Part shown: positions 12,005-24,959 of the stretch, one piece after another
Numbering within the stretch: the stretch's first letter is position 1
How the letters are laid out: each line of letters begins with the position of its first letter
NCBI GenBank assembly: GCA_027946555.1
Contig: JAPEVC010000117.1
Coordinates: 1-64,000 of the forward strand
DNA length: 64,000 nt
Source: Gnomoniopsis sp. IMI 355080
Taxonomy: Eukaryota > Ascomycota > Sordariomycetes > Diaporthales > Gnomoniaceae
Direction: 5' to 3'
The notes under the pieces: model-generated
What the model saw: only the letters and a program-made list of their open reading frames with translations
The model's database searches: none
What the model was told of the DNA's origin: nothing
Position numbers and translations under genes: made by a program

Positions 12005-15000
12005 GCAAGACTGAACGCTTTCGAACTGTCTTTATTACTTTCTTGGGCTTCTGTGGGGTGTTTTCTTGTGTCTCAAAATATGGCATTGGCCGTGTAGGCT
12101 TACAAGGGCTTGTTTGGCGCTGCACACAGGTATCAATTGGCTTTGTGTTATGGAAGGCTTTGTCTTCATTTGCTCTTTTTGGAGCACCATTTCCTTGTTT
12201 ACCCGTTGGCATGGTCTTGGTAACGGATCACTGGTAATTGCGCATCGTGACATTTATTCCTTTTGAGCAGGACGGGTGGGGACCATGGGATCAGGGTGAA
12301 TCTCAGCAAGTCTTTGAGAACAGATGGCCCTGGATTATAGAATGGATACTGGACCTAGGGCAGGTGCAAGTAACGCAAAGAATGGCAAATACTGGTAATG
12401 GTCGGTCTCGCTCGTCATATCCTGATCAGTGCTTTGGCAAAAAGATGCAACACAGAGTATGTGGCCTGGCGCAATGTGTTGCACCTCATGCACAAGTACC
12501 ATGGTCTTCTTCTGATGACCAGTTCTCATTGTGACGAGACTTTGCTATGATGATCTCTCATGTTACAATCAGTCACCTGATCTCTTTTCGTTTGTCCAGT
12601 CTGAACATCCTCTGCACACCAGGTCCGTGATGGAGCATAGTTCTGAGGGTCATTATCTATGCTATTTCCTACCTGTGTTGCCCAACTAAGTGTTGCTCAT
12701 ATCCCCAAATCTCTGGTAAGACCGTCATCTGGCTTTCCAAGCTTCTCTCATACTGACTCCAAAAACACGCGCCTCCTGGATCCTACCCTGGCAGTTCCCA
12801 ACGTTCACGCGAACGGAACGCCCCCTGCCTTGGCCTGAACACGTCGTGACCTTTTGCACAACACTCTACGTTGCAGCTCTTCTGATGCCGGATATCAAAG
12901 CATCATGTCGCAACACTGCAGGCGGGTTCGCAAGGCCACACCATACTATTTACTACCTCCTGAAATCGGCTCCTCTGCCTCCATCGCGCTGTCCCCCCTC
13001 CCCCCCCCCAAACCTCGGCTCCATCTGGCCTATGGATATCACTGACGGCGACAGCTGCTTCATTTCAAAGTCTTCCCTGACGTCCAAAGTCAGTATAGTC
13101 TGAAGCTGATATGCAAAAGATGTTATCGAGAAGGAGCGATTGCCGGCAGTTCCGGATGGGATCCTCATGCACGACAGGCCGGCTTGGAAAACAGATACAT
13201 CACATACATGAGTGGCATTGGTTGATGCAACTCTTCGATGCAAACTCAGAGGTAATCGTGGATCCCGAGGAACCCGATGGGCCTGCCCACTCGGTGTCAC
13301 GTCAAGGAAGCCTGAGCAGCGAGAAGGACCCCGAGCTGAGGGGGAAAACCACGTTGCTGGAAGCCCTTTACGGTCTAGAACTACAAGCTGAGGGAAACTC
13401 TGCATCCAATGGTCCCTAGCCTACTACTTCCTTGATCACGCAGACTCCACAGGTCTCCCTTGCGTCTTGTCACTTTCAGACACTGAAAACATCAACACAA
13501 CGTATTCTTTATTTGTGTTAATTTCACGCAAGTCCTCGTTGGGTGGTGGGGGGTGTTCGCTTGCTCATCCACATGACCAGGCAAGCCATCAACAATTGAC
13601 CACACACACCGCCATATAGCAGTGTCAGCACTATGGATGTGAGACAGAAACAGGGCTTGCCTCCCTCCCTCAGCTCTTCGGGCACCGAATATCTCTCCCG
13701 GGCCAGATATGGTGATGACTAGCCGGAGTGCTGGCCCACAACGCAGACGCCGAGAGCATGTTTCAGATAGAACAACAGCTAAGCGCGCCTGCCGTAGTGT
13801 CAAGAAGGATTCATTGTGTGCTGACACGACTGCCATCCTCAAGATGTGTTGCACAAGACCTAATGTCAAGCTGTGGCACAGCTGGGCGCCTATGGCGTCT
13901 CCAGCGTCCCAGCCGAGAGGTCTTGGCCAACACTGGATAGTTTCGACACGACCACCAGCTGCCATCGCTCAACCGTTCGATTTACTTTCGAGCCCCACCC
14001 ATTCATTGTTTGAAATAGGAAAACCCTAAAGGCTAAAAGGCCTGGCGGTGTGTGGAATCTTTGTTCCGATGGCAGGCGGGACCCGGCGGACTGGTTTGAG
14101 GATCTCGCGAATCTTGGCGATCGTGGAAAAAGACCCTCTGCCAGTTTCCAGGGACCTTGGCGAAGCTTACGGGGCCCCCCAGTCTAAGAGTTGCCGTTTC
14201 CAGCCATTTTTCCGGATGTGATGGTTTCCCACCTCACGCAGGACCGGTGCCTGCCGCTGAGCTTCCAGGATGACATCGAACCTTGGCTTGAGTTATTCGA
14301 TGAGTGCCAGTCCATGAATCAGGGACTTGTTTAGCAAGGGACAAATGTATGGTAGACGCCGTCCAATGTTGCTTGGTGAACGGTGATTGTCGAGCAATGA
14401 TGTTTTGGCTGCCTACAAAGACGGCATTGATGTTTCGTGCAACTATTTCATCCAGCATTGGCCAACCGGGCCGCACTTACACAAAACGCTCCTTCGTTTC
14501 CACCACCTCTCAGTACTATGTACATGAACACACCATAGATATACTAGAATGACACAATTACTGCTCTGTTGCAACGACGGTGGGACTGGCATCTTCTATT
14601 GAGGGCTCCAAGGCGTTTAGTGAATCGTACCTGCATCAGCCTCGCCTTTGGGTACCTGCAGGCCATGCTTTAGCGAAGCTGACTGAAGGATCAACCCTCA
14701 GGTCCAGTCTGACACGTGATAGATTAGAAAAGACGCCTGCATGAGATTGTAACGTGCTCAGATTGGTTCTACGGGGCCATCATTGGCCACGTACTCAACA
14801 TAGCTGACGGTGATATAGAGAGTCATTTCTTGGCCTCTTGACCCAATCGAATCAGATCGTGCATCAGTCTCAAGCTCGAACAATCAAGGCCGTTCGAGAT
14901 CATTCAGGCTGTGTCAGTTCCTGTCACCTGGTAATTCTTGTTTTGATACCAAGGATCTATACTAGATTATCCGCTCGCATGCTATAGTAGTTTGGATCGC

Positions 15001-18000
15001 TGGGTCGTTGAATCAGCGGTGTACGTCAATATGATGGGTGCGTTGGAGGATTTGCGATAAGCTTTCGTGAGAAAACTGGTTGCAAGTCCCGACAGTGAGC
15101 TAAGCAAGTGTGGTAACTTTGCCCATTTTCAGGGTGCCGGCCGCGTTGTTCCTGACGCTAGCTGTGCACTCGGTTTCGGGCCTGCATTGGTGTATATGCA
15201 CCTGGACGATCACGAACAGAGGCCGCTACTGGAGAATGTTACTGGCTTGGTGGCTCTCGTCGCTGTGGAGTTGGACCACAGACGTCCAGTGCAACCTCGA
15301 TCCTGCCTGTGGTGCAACCAGGCCCGCCAGGCTGCCAGTGGAGCCAGGCAACCTGCACTGCACAAGATGTAATTAGTAAACAGTGCACAGGCTCTCCTAG
15401 CGCGCCCGCCATGAGCGAAGGATTGGGATTCCTGTCCGTGCTCGGTCACTCGCGCGTCGGGATGCGCTTCGATTTGACTTGTAAGCGCGACAACTTTGGT
15501 GAAGATGCATGTGGCGTGATTCGACGTGTTTGTGATTTTGGCACCAAGTCGCATAGAGTTGCCAAAAAAATAACAGTTGGTCGCTCTCAAGAAAGTCTGG
15601 CCGAAAGTGTATCTTGCTTTCCACTGCCCGCATCCCCAGCACAGCCGCGTGGCAGCCTTGCTCGTCGTCTCGAATCCAGGCCCATAAATGGCATGGATGG
15701 AAAAGACCCTTCGAATTCCCCTGTCTCCATTATGCCGCCTTATTACTACGTACAACCATCAGATGCTCGGCATTCATTGAAACAGAGGACGGAAACCCGC
15801 GGCAGACGCGGCCGATAGAACCGATTGATCGTTCGGAAACATCGGTCAGCGGCCTGTATCGTGGCCCTGCTTGTCGATAGCCGTGGAGCAATTTGCAATT
15901 TTTTCCCCCTCTTCCCGAGACGCGGCCGCGTGTTTCAACTTGGTGGACTGGAATATCTTGTCACCTGTCGACAAATGGTAGCATCTCAACGACACACCGC
16001 ATATTCTCAAGGAAGGATGGTCCTGACCGGACGAGCAGAAGCAATATTTTGAAAGTGAAGATGACTGATAATGACTGAAGGACCGTGCTGCTTAGTTTCC
16101 CCAACCGTGCCACGCGTGGCAGCCCCTGGTCGCATAATGTCAGGCCCGAGGCGTTTAGTTGTGCTGTACGTACATAGTAGACAGTAGTACGGAGAGGGGC
16201 GGAGTGGCAGGACGTTGAAGGTGGAGTCTTTCATCTACGTAGTATCTTGACTGCTGGGAGTGCTCGGGCCATCGTGTCCAGTCGAGCGAACGGGGCATGC
16301 GGGAACGCCCAGAACCCCTGTCCTTGCTGATACTACGCAGCATACTCGCTTCGAAGGGTGATCCTTGGCGTCCAAAGGCTGGCTCGTGCGGAGCTTGTCA
16401 CCAACTTTGGCGTCACTTGCATCAGTATTCCGTACATCCTTCACGATTCACCATCCGACACAGGTAGGCAGGCAAACCACAACTGTCGTGTCCATCCGCA
16501 TCATCGATAGGTCAGCCAACATGTATGCTCGTACACAACAGAGAGCCTTTCACAAGCTTGTTCGGTCTCGGAACTGGCTCGAGCCTGATACCGACTTCTT
16601 CTTAGTTCAACTGAGTACACACATACCGGTAGTACTGTATGTACTGTACTATCAGTAGAATCCAACGGTCGATGATGTTATATTGATGCTTCATTGCACT
16701 GCAGATGACCGTTGCATCAGGGTCCTTTTTCCTGGCTAACATCCCAACGCTATTCCCAACCATCAAACTTCCGTGATCCGAAAAGAAGCAAGATCCAACA
16801 TCCGGGCTTGCCAGCCCGCAATCCCGTCGTGCTGGCCTTGCCTACCGTGCTAACCGTGATCGGCAACTTTTGATTAAGAAATAGTCTGTGCCTGGCAGAT
16901 TGTAGATTGCCGTCTCCAGCGTTGCAGCCGAACCCTCATGTGACGACGACGACCACCACCACCCTGCCAACCTGCCTGCCTTGCCTGCCCACGACAAGAC
17001 AATGAACCGGATGCTACAGTCAGTCGACAACCTCTATGCATCGTATACACGCTTACTATGAACCACCGTCGGGCTCTGGAATCTAGAACCAAGGTACAGC
17101 AGCCATCCGACTGGTCCAGAATCTTGATTCTGTCAAATCACCAATCCTCCATTCCAACTTGGCTGCACCTCTTCTGTGTGAGGACTGCATGGAAGCAGCA
17201 GGTGACGCTTCACTGGTCCAATTCCCTACAGGTTTCTCATGAGGCAATTTCCCCGTATCAGAAGAACTAGGCCATCGCCCTGTAAGATGGGCTTCGAAGC
17301 AAACCTGCCAAGGGCAACCCATGCGAACGGAACCCATAAATGGCTACAGCTGATTGACACTACTGCTGTACCGTGGTATAGAACCTCGGACTCGACACAT
17401 CAGTTCCTATCTAGACCCGACCCATATCTGAGCCGAGCCGAGCCTTGAAGCACCCAATAATTCTTGTCCACGTTCAATTCGGCTCGATGTTGAACCGTAA
17501 AAGTCTGCGCAAAGGCTGTGCTTCTTGAAGCCACTAGCCAACGCCTTCTCCATGCTCAAGCTAGCGCAGTAGAGCGAGCTACTACCGCAACGTCGTGAGG
17601 CAAACCAGCGAGCTGGATCGGTTTAGTTTTAAGCATACCTGGTTATCAGGGAAACCCTTACAGAGGCTTTGAAAAGCCTCCGAAGCTTCTCGGATGATCG
17701 CTGTTTGGTCACTGCCTCCACTCGCGCCGCCCCCGGTGCCGTGACCGCTATTGTCCGTGCGCTGACGTCGGTAATTTATTCCTGACAACAGCAAAGTCTC
17801 AAATCGCGGCTTGGGAGTCTCTGAGGGGATGACGGACTCCGTGGCCGACCCGGGTGAGGCTGATTGTCTCCGGCATGCAGTTCAGGTGACGAGCCATACT
17901 GCGCCGTTGCCGCACCGGTCACGGCGTCTACTGTGTCCTGTTCTGCCTGTGAACTGGTTACTGTATCTGTATGGAGGAAGCTTGTCAGTGCTGGCTGCTA

Positions 18001-19909
18001 CCGCGGCATGTGGCTGCTTATTTGCGACACAGCCAATGCAGCTGTGAGCAGTCTGGTTTTTCCCCACATGCAGGGTCGACCGGCATGAGGCCAGAAGGTC
18101 GAACCAAAGTCTACCAACATTCCCGCCTTGTAGCGATGCTGGGTCCTCTGACGAGGCTGAGGCTGAAGGCGTCAAGAAAAAGACCAGATGCCCAACCTCG
18201 ACGTGGCATCGCCGTTACTTGCCTTCTTCCTTTTGATACGTCCCAGGAGCTTAGCAGCTCTGGTAGATCCGCAGCAGTCACCGGGCCCTTGCATCACAAA
18301 TCGGAAGAATGACTAGAGGTGGTGTGAAGGCTGCAAGCATGTGCAGTAGCCTCTGCGTGTCTTTGTGGACTGCCATTGGCCCTTCTGGATATGCCGTATA
18401 CCTGCAAGCACTTTGTAACGTGCCTTAGCTACTCTGTACACACTCCACCATTGCCACCTGGCACCGCCCACACCTTGTTTCTCGGCGGTGCCTGACAGAA
18501 GCAGCTAGCTGACGAGCTGCGACCCCTGAAGAAGAACTTGACTCTGGACAGACATTGGCCCCAGTTACACCCAGCTAACGAAGCTTGTTGGGGTTGGACT
18601 GGGCTGCGGTTGGAGCCTTGGTGAACGGCAAGGACGTTAGTTGTGGCCGCCCAAATGAACCATCTCGGCGAATGGTTTGAGCATCGTTCAGTGTATCGGA
18701 ACCCAAATGCTGTGCTAGCATGCCATCCCACAGACGTCGAATATTCGATCCTCTCAGGCTTGCCACGAGCTCGGATGAAGCAAGCCTATCCTTGTCGCCA
18801 CGCCCCGTACCTCTGTCTCCACTCAAAGAAGCATTTTTGTCCGGATCAAAGCGAACGTGCACTGCCAATATACGCTACACAGTACATTAGCCCATCATTA
18901 CACCAGGTGTTTTGGTCAATCCTAGAGGTCTTTGCCCAGCTGTTGTCGACAAGCTCTAGCGTAATCGAGTACCAAAGCTTTGCTCGGAACGGTACAGGAA
19001 AAACGTCCACTATTTCCCCCCTGTCCTCGCTGCTAATCCGGAAAGAGAATTTATACGACGTCCCACTTACAGATAGCCTCCCCCCACCACTATCTCATGA
19101 TCTCACCCTCCATTGAAACAGCTAAGATCCCCGGCTGACAAGTCTGCCCCTCTTTTTGGTCTTATACAAATACTTTACCACTGCCCAAACACACCGACTC
19201 GACTTCCACACCACACCGTCTTGGTGCGGTAGGCTTGGACGTGCGGAATTGTTATTCCCGTCCTCGACGTCTTACTTGGGTTGACCTTGTCAAACCTGTG
19301 TGTGTGGATTACACGGCGTCTTAGGCTACACAGCTGCTCAGGTATAACACTGCTCGGCTCGCTCGCCGGCGGCTGTTCTTGACTTCTGCTGGACACGCCT
19401 GTTCGTCGGGATTCATATTAGCTAAATCGACGGTGTTTGGGCTTCTTGATCCACGTCCATTCGTTACATCACTTCCATTCTCTTCCTCTGCTGTTCCCTC
19501 TGGTCACGAAATCCATTGTGGGGTGAGAACACAGCCTAAGACAATCCTTCCTCAAGCTGGTCCGTATACTATTTTATTACTTTTGCTTATCGAGTGTCGT
19601 CCCCTTTGGGCCATATCCTCTCCCCACTTGTGGTGTTCTGCTTCTGTATCTGTATCGATTGAGTCGGCTTTGGCCATTACATTTCACTAGTAATATTCTA
19701 CGCATTACCTACAACTTCTCTCATGCTTTCCGTCTCCCACACTACCACGGACTTATATAGCTAACGGACTGACCAGTCTGATTTCCAGGACCATAAATCT
19801 GATGGGTCCTTGGACATCCAGCTTCACGAGGCAACAAAGAGAAAACCGTTGGAGCTCATGACCAGGCATTCTTGATTGCGCTCTCTAGAGCAGGGCCAAC
19901 GTGTCCACC
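12005..19909. other. Gene-poor region, 7.9 kb
   Basis: No frame in this stretch shows a domain, a good codon pattern or joinable exons. The longest frames (about 181 codons on the minus strand at 15210-15755, 157 codons at 13492-13965) are rich in Cys, Arg, Trp and Ser without family motifs and overlap other frames. A TACTGTAC motif with a second near-copy lies at 16633-16649. The last 1 kb (about 18900-19909) is probably promoter and leader of the membrane protein gene; its pyrimidine-rich patches could hide a 5' intron. Confidence 0.5.
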
Positions 19910-20986
19910 ATGAGCTACCAAGACGAGCTCTCGTCCATTACCGTGGACGAGCAACTGTCCGAGCAACTGTCCAACCTAGAAGCCACACCAATCTCCAGCC
20001 AGGGCCCACAAGCACTCACGGTCTTCAGCCCTACTGTAGTGTCAACTGTTTTCGTCCCTGAGAACTCTGTAGTGGCGAGCGCAATGAGTTTGAGCGCCCC
20101 ACAAAGTGTCTCGTCTGGCAGCAGCTTCCCCTCCAACAACTCCAGCGACAATCGCAACAGCAGGAATTCGGGCCAGTCTGGCAGCGGAGACCGGACAACG
20201 GTCATTATTCTCGCCACGGTTATGTCTGTTGTCGGATGCCTCCTCATCGGTGTGAGTATTTGGATGTTCATGCGGTGCCGCCGCAGGCGATCAAAGCTGT
20301 TCAGCCGTGGCATCACACCAATCGGAGACGACGAGATTGAGACATGGAAGGGTCAACGAAGGGAGAAAGTACATGACACGGATGAGAGGTCACACTCACC
20401 GCCACAAGAAAGGCGGACCGAGGAGGACAAGGGTCACCAAAAGAGCGAGTCGACCACCTCGATCAAGAAACCGCCCAGTGTGATTGTCTACGCCCGAAAG
20501 TCTGAGGAATGGTCGCCGAGATCACCCACAATGCCGGATTATCCGTTCTCCAAAATGAGTCTGGACGGTGGTGGCAAGAGGAGCTTCGAGAAAGAGCTGG
20601 CAATGTCTCCCATCCAAGCCCGGGCCCCCAACGCCAGAGAAGGTCTCACGGACGAGGCCGTCCCGGGCGACGAGCCTTTTGTCTCCAGCCCCAAACGCCG
20701 CGGGTCTCGTCTATCCAAAGGGCCTCGCCATCCACACCAGACGCACTCACGGAATAAGAGCAACAGGTCAAGCTCCAGCTTGCATAGGCTGGGTGACCGG
20801 GTCTTTGGCTACGAATCGGACGACCATCGCCCGTCTCACGAATTTTACCCGAGCCATTCGCGCGTCTCTTCGTCACAAGAACCTCCGCGCCTCTCCCTTT
20901 CGGAAGACTGGCCTACTGGGTCCGGCGGGTTGTCCCCTCGACCTCTTCTTGTTCGAGCCGAGGACATTGGGCGAGCCATCGGTTGA
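19910..20986 (+). CDS. Single-pass membrane protein of unknown function
   Basis: A single open exon encodes 358 residues from the ATG at 19910; the frame opens slightly upstream without another ATG. Residues 1-95 are Ser/Thr/Asn-rich with many potential glycosylation sites and no clear signal peptide. Residues about 97-120 (TTVIILATVMSVVGCLLIGV and onward) form a transmembrane helix, followed at once by a positive stop-transfer cluster (MRCRRRRSK). A polar, charged cytoplasmic tail of about 235 residues contains an RGITPIGDDEIETWK block that I believe is conserved among filamentous-fungal proteins of this layout. The architecture (glycosylated ectodomain, one helix, long tail) resembles Mid2/Wsc-type wall sensors, but no WSC or cysteine domain is present, so this is only an analogy. 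A short upstream exon supplying a signal peptide cannot be excluded. An in-frame duplication (EQLSEQLS, 19947-19972) lies near the N-terminus. Confidence 0.7.
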   Translation: MSYQDELSSITVDEQLSEQLSNLEATPISSQGPQALTVFSPTVVSTVFVPENSVVASAMSLSAPQSVSSGSSFPSNNSSDNRNSRNSGQSGSGDRTTVIILATVMSVVGCLLIGVSIWMFMRCRRRRSKLFSRGITPIGDDEIETWKGQRREKVHDTDERSHSPPQERRTEEDKGHQKSESTTSIKKPPSVIVYARKSEEWSPRSPTMPDYPFSKMSLDGGGKRSFEKELAMSPIQARAPNAREGLTDEAVPGDEPFVSSPKRRGSRLSKGPRHPHQTHSRNKSNRSSSSLHRLGDRVFGYESDDHRPSHEFYPSHSRVSSSQEPPRLSLSEDWPTGSGGLSPRPLLVRAEDIGRAIG

Positions 20987-23664
20987 GCGATTTCGCATTT
21001 TGTATGGCGGGCTACCTCTACATCACTTGTGAACAGGCACACGACAAGCTGAGATTGTTCTCTCACTTGGATCGGTTCGCACCGCCGCCGCGTGGTCGTC
21101 TCGACAGAGGGACAACATCAATAGGCACCTCCACCATCTGGATGGCAGTTCTCATTGGGCCCATGCCGTTCTATTACCCCGCGAAACATCGTCATAAGCC
21201 ACGGGGAGTTTGCAAAACTTCAGACGTATCACAAAAACAGCACACGAGATGGGACGAAAAATAAGACGCCGCCCTGTCACTGTCACATCGCTGTGGGCAG
21301 GCATGTGAGGCAACAAGTTAAGCTCTCGGCAAAATGGACCCGGCTGGCATCGAGGAGGCTGGCCTGTCCCCAGACCCCTGGAAGCCATTGACCATTTTTT
21401 CTGGGAAGCAACTCCTAAACCTTCTCTTCTGGCATTGCGTGCCATTCGACAGCATCCCTGGGGGGGGGGGGCTTGTAACTCTAAAACGTCAGCGTCCGAA
21501 CCTTGGCGAGCTCCGTTCGGCGTACTGCCAATTTGCCAGCAGCACGACCGGTCGCAACATGAGTCGATTCGAGACAGCGAATACGCAAGCAGACAGCTTT
21601 GTGTCTCTACTCTTTTGAGAACTTGTCCCTTTTTATTTTTTTTGTTCAAAGTTTGTACGAATGTTATGAAGGAGAAGTGCGAAGGATATACCCAATGCTT
21701 GCTGGCGAGACTTTTGAGAGCAAGCGGGAAGATCTATGTTGAAACATTGTGGAATTTGGGTGGCATCCATATTTAGGTACATTTGTCTGCCTGGGCTGGC
21801 ATTTGTTGCGCATCATCATCATGAGGCTTCCGTAGACCGAAGCCGTACCTTTCGTGGATATACTTTAAGTCACCTACGTCGTTCTCGCGAACACGTGAAA
21901 TTTGACTGGATTAAATGTTTTCAATTCAATCTGCGTTGTGTTATAGAAGCCAAAGACCCTCCTTGACTCCTTGACTCCCAAATTTGCTGTCGCTTTTGAT
22001 GAGGCATACTGTACTGTACACTTTTACAAGTGGCTCAGCAACATAGCCTTGTGTTGTAGCAAGGAAGAAAACTGAATGCCGTTTCGACGGTACCTCCGTG
22101 CCTCCACTATCTACCTGATTGTATAAGTCGAGGGCTATTGAAACGTTTTCCACGTCACAACGGGGCGTGTGACTTGGGTTCTCGAGCACAAAGAGTGCCA
22201 TGTGGGCAGCCTGGCCAGTGTGGGTGGCCTTTCAGAAACAAATGTGACCTGTGCCATGGGGCTGCAAGATCGCCCAGGGTCTGTGCTGTGGAAGCCTTGG
22301 AGATCTCGTGAGCTACCTGTCAGGATCGCTGATCTGCAGAGCGACTAGGCAAAGTGCCTTCGGCGCAGTACGAAACATATGGCGTACAAAAGTGTGGAGG
22401 GTCGACCTGGAAGATAAGTTTTTACTCTCACAGTAATTGCCTGCATAGAAGTTTTACACCACACTCGTCGTCCGCCTGCTGGCTTGCCTTCTTGTAGCCG
22501 TCTCTACACTCTCGGTTCCTCCATCGTAATCGTCCCATTGTGTGTAGCCGATGGAACAGAAAGACGGCTGCGGCTGCACGTGAATGGCAGCTCGGACACC
22601 GTTCCTGCCCGATGGTCTCAAGTTTTGGGATGAAAGATTAGCGAGAATGCAAGTAATGGATGGCCTTGTAAACAGTCTCAAGCACGAGCGTGTCCCTATA
22701 CGGACTCTATGATGTGATCGTCTGTACCTACGTACAGTACATACAACAGATGGTAACCAGACGCCAAGGGGCCCTCGGTCTGTTCCTTCGCATCGTTTCT
22801 CTCGATTCGCAGTCCGTTACGATGTCCGGAAGCGGGAGCCTCGACTCAGATGTCTGCATACATGGTCCAAAGTCTATCGGACACGCGGTCAGCAGTGCAA
22901 CTGGTGGCCAAGTTGATGAACGGTAGGACATACATACGTACCTACATAGTAGGTTGGCGAGTCATCACAAAGTTGTAGCCGGTTCGGAGACATAATATAG
23001 GCACCGAGATTTTGATGAGTTAATATTCATCATTCGGTTTTGAATTTGCAAAAGAGCCCCAGCGGACTTTACTTTATAGACAAATTATAGTATCTTTTCA
23101 CTTCCCACGAATGTCAGGATCTGTATACCGTACACGTATTTCGTCATACTCAGTAAGAGAGAGAGGTACCAAGGTAGGCGGCATGGAGCGACCCCGGCAA
23201 AAGTGCAGCGCTATCCTTGTCGTGTCAATCCCTAAAGAAGAAGTAGCCATTACCCCTGCACCCCCCACTAAGCTGGCATTTACTATGTAGAGCAGGAGCC
23301 TCTGGGCAGCCTAAGCTGCACCAACAAGGCAAGGCCTCTCTACGCGTGAAGCGCGTCTTTGCGAGTTTTCCCTGCAGTGAATTGGCCCCGCTAAAAATGC
23401 TCGACGACAGTTGTGACCTTCGCGAAAATGAACCTCGTCAACAAGCACCACCACCGGGATTGACTTACAAGTTCCCCACTCTGCATCGTTCCCACTGATC
23501 CAAACACATCCCCGATTGACCAACCTCGCGTCAAAAAGTCCGTTTGCTCCCTCCTAAGCAGTGAACGGTGTCCCACCAGGCTCACCATCTCCTCTCCAAG
23601 GCTGCAAAATATAGACAAGAGACAACAGGAAGAAAAGGGAAAACCCCCGCGAAGTTGACACATC
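20987..23664. other. Intergenic, 2.7 kb
   Basis: No supported gene. The stretch contains the 3' end of the membrane protein gene, a G12 run at 21460-21471, a tandem pair of overlapping TACTGTAC motifs at 22007-22019, another at 22732, and the promoter of DPB4 at its right end. Confidence 0.5.
21460..21471 (+). repeat. G12 homopolymer
   Basis: Twelve consecutive G in intergenic DNA; the exact length may be affected by sequencing error. Confidence 0.8.
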
Positions 23665-24959
23665 ATGCCGCCGCGCAAGTCTGATTCACAGCGCCGAAGC
23701 GACACATCAGCCTCCACTGCCAGATTCGCTCCCATAGAAGACCACCCGCCCGCTCCAGCTGCTCCCTCTCTCGCCATGCAAGCTCCCACATTCGCACCCG
23801 GAGGCCCAGCACTAGGCCCTTCTGCCTCGCCCGCCCTCGCCCTCCCGACCATGGACCCGACTTCTATGCCGCCCCCGAGCCTGCCGCCTCCTGGCTCCGC
23901 CCAGACCCCGGATGTCGTGGCCTTTGCGCCAAGGCCAGGCTCGGCGGCCGCGCCCGTGCCTTCGGGGCGCGGTGGCAGTGCGCCTTCGCAGACAACGCCC
24001 TCCGAAAAGGGCAAGGACAAGGAGGAAGGGAAGACGGGCCCTGGTGGCCATCCGAAGGAGGCGATCACCATCCCCATTGAGGTATGGAATGGCTACCACG
24101 GGGAATGGGGACATTGGCGCATTGTGCTGATCAAATCGCAAATCTAGGAGCTGCAACTACCGAAATCCATCATCACACGTCTTGCAAAAGGTGTACTTCC
24201 CCCGAATACACAGATTCAAGCCAATGCGATTCTTGCTATGACCAAGAGTGCGACGGTGTTCATCAATCATTTAGCCAATGCGTACGAGGCCTGCCTACCA
24301 TAGGAAAGTGCCATGTGGCAAGCTGACGGACATGTATACAGGGCCAACGAAGTGACCACGCTACAGAACAAAAAGACCATTATGCCAGCTGATGTGTTCC
24401 GGGCTCTCGATGACATAGAGTATGGCTTCATGCGCGAGCGTGTGGAAGCCGAGTTCGCCAGTGCGTTCCCATGCCCTGATCACAATTGTTTTTCGAAATA
24501 TGTCTGTCTCTGACCAAACCTGACGCAGAGTTCAACGAGACGCAAACTACTAAGCGCTCGGCCTACCGCAAAAAGGTTGCCGTGTCTAGGAAAGGTAAGG
24601 GATCCGGGGACGGCGCCGACGCATCAATGGCCGAGACGGATGGTGACACAACCATGGGCGGCGCCGACGCGACGGTCAACTCAGCGGCTTCCACAACGGG
24701 AGCCGATCAGCACCGCACGAAAAAGGCCAGGACGGATGGCACTGGCGAGGGTATGGACGTTGATGAGGAACAAGACGCATCAGACCCCGAGTCCGTGCCC
24801 AATGAAGATGACGACGACGAAGATGCGCAGGAGGAGGAAGAGGAAGGGGAGGACGACCAGGAGGCCGGGCAGGAGGAAATGGATCAGGACGCACTTGAGG
24901 AGCGTGAGAATAGGGTGGACGAGGACGAAGCGCTCGACGATGGTAACCATAGTGATTAA
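23665..24959 (+). CDS. DPB4: Dpb4-type histone-fold protein (DNA polymerase epsilon / CHRAC subunit)
   Basis: Exons 23665-24081, 24148-24281, 24342-24460 and 24529-24959 give 366 residues; introns are 66, 60 and 68 bases and all junctions keep phase. Dpb4 (human POLE3) pairs through its histone fold with Dpb3/POLE4 in the polymerase epsilon holoenzyme and with Dls1/CHRAC1 in ISW2/CHRAC remodelling complexes. The histone fold spans residues ~140-235: ELQLPKSIITRLAKGVLPPN, QANAILAMTKSATVFINHLA, NKKTIMPADVFRALDDIE and FMRERVEAE, followed by the family signature KFNETQTTKRSAYRKKV. The C-terminal ~100 residues are very acidic (Asp/Glu runs), usual for Dpb4. The unusual part is a Pro/Ala-rich N-terminal extension of ~139 residues, encoded entirely by exon 1; yeast Dpb4 is about 196 residues in total. 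Confidence 0.9.
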
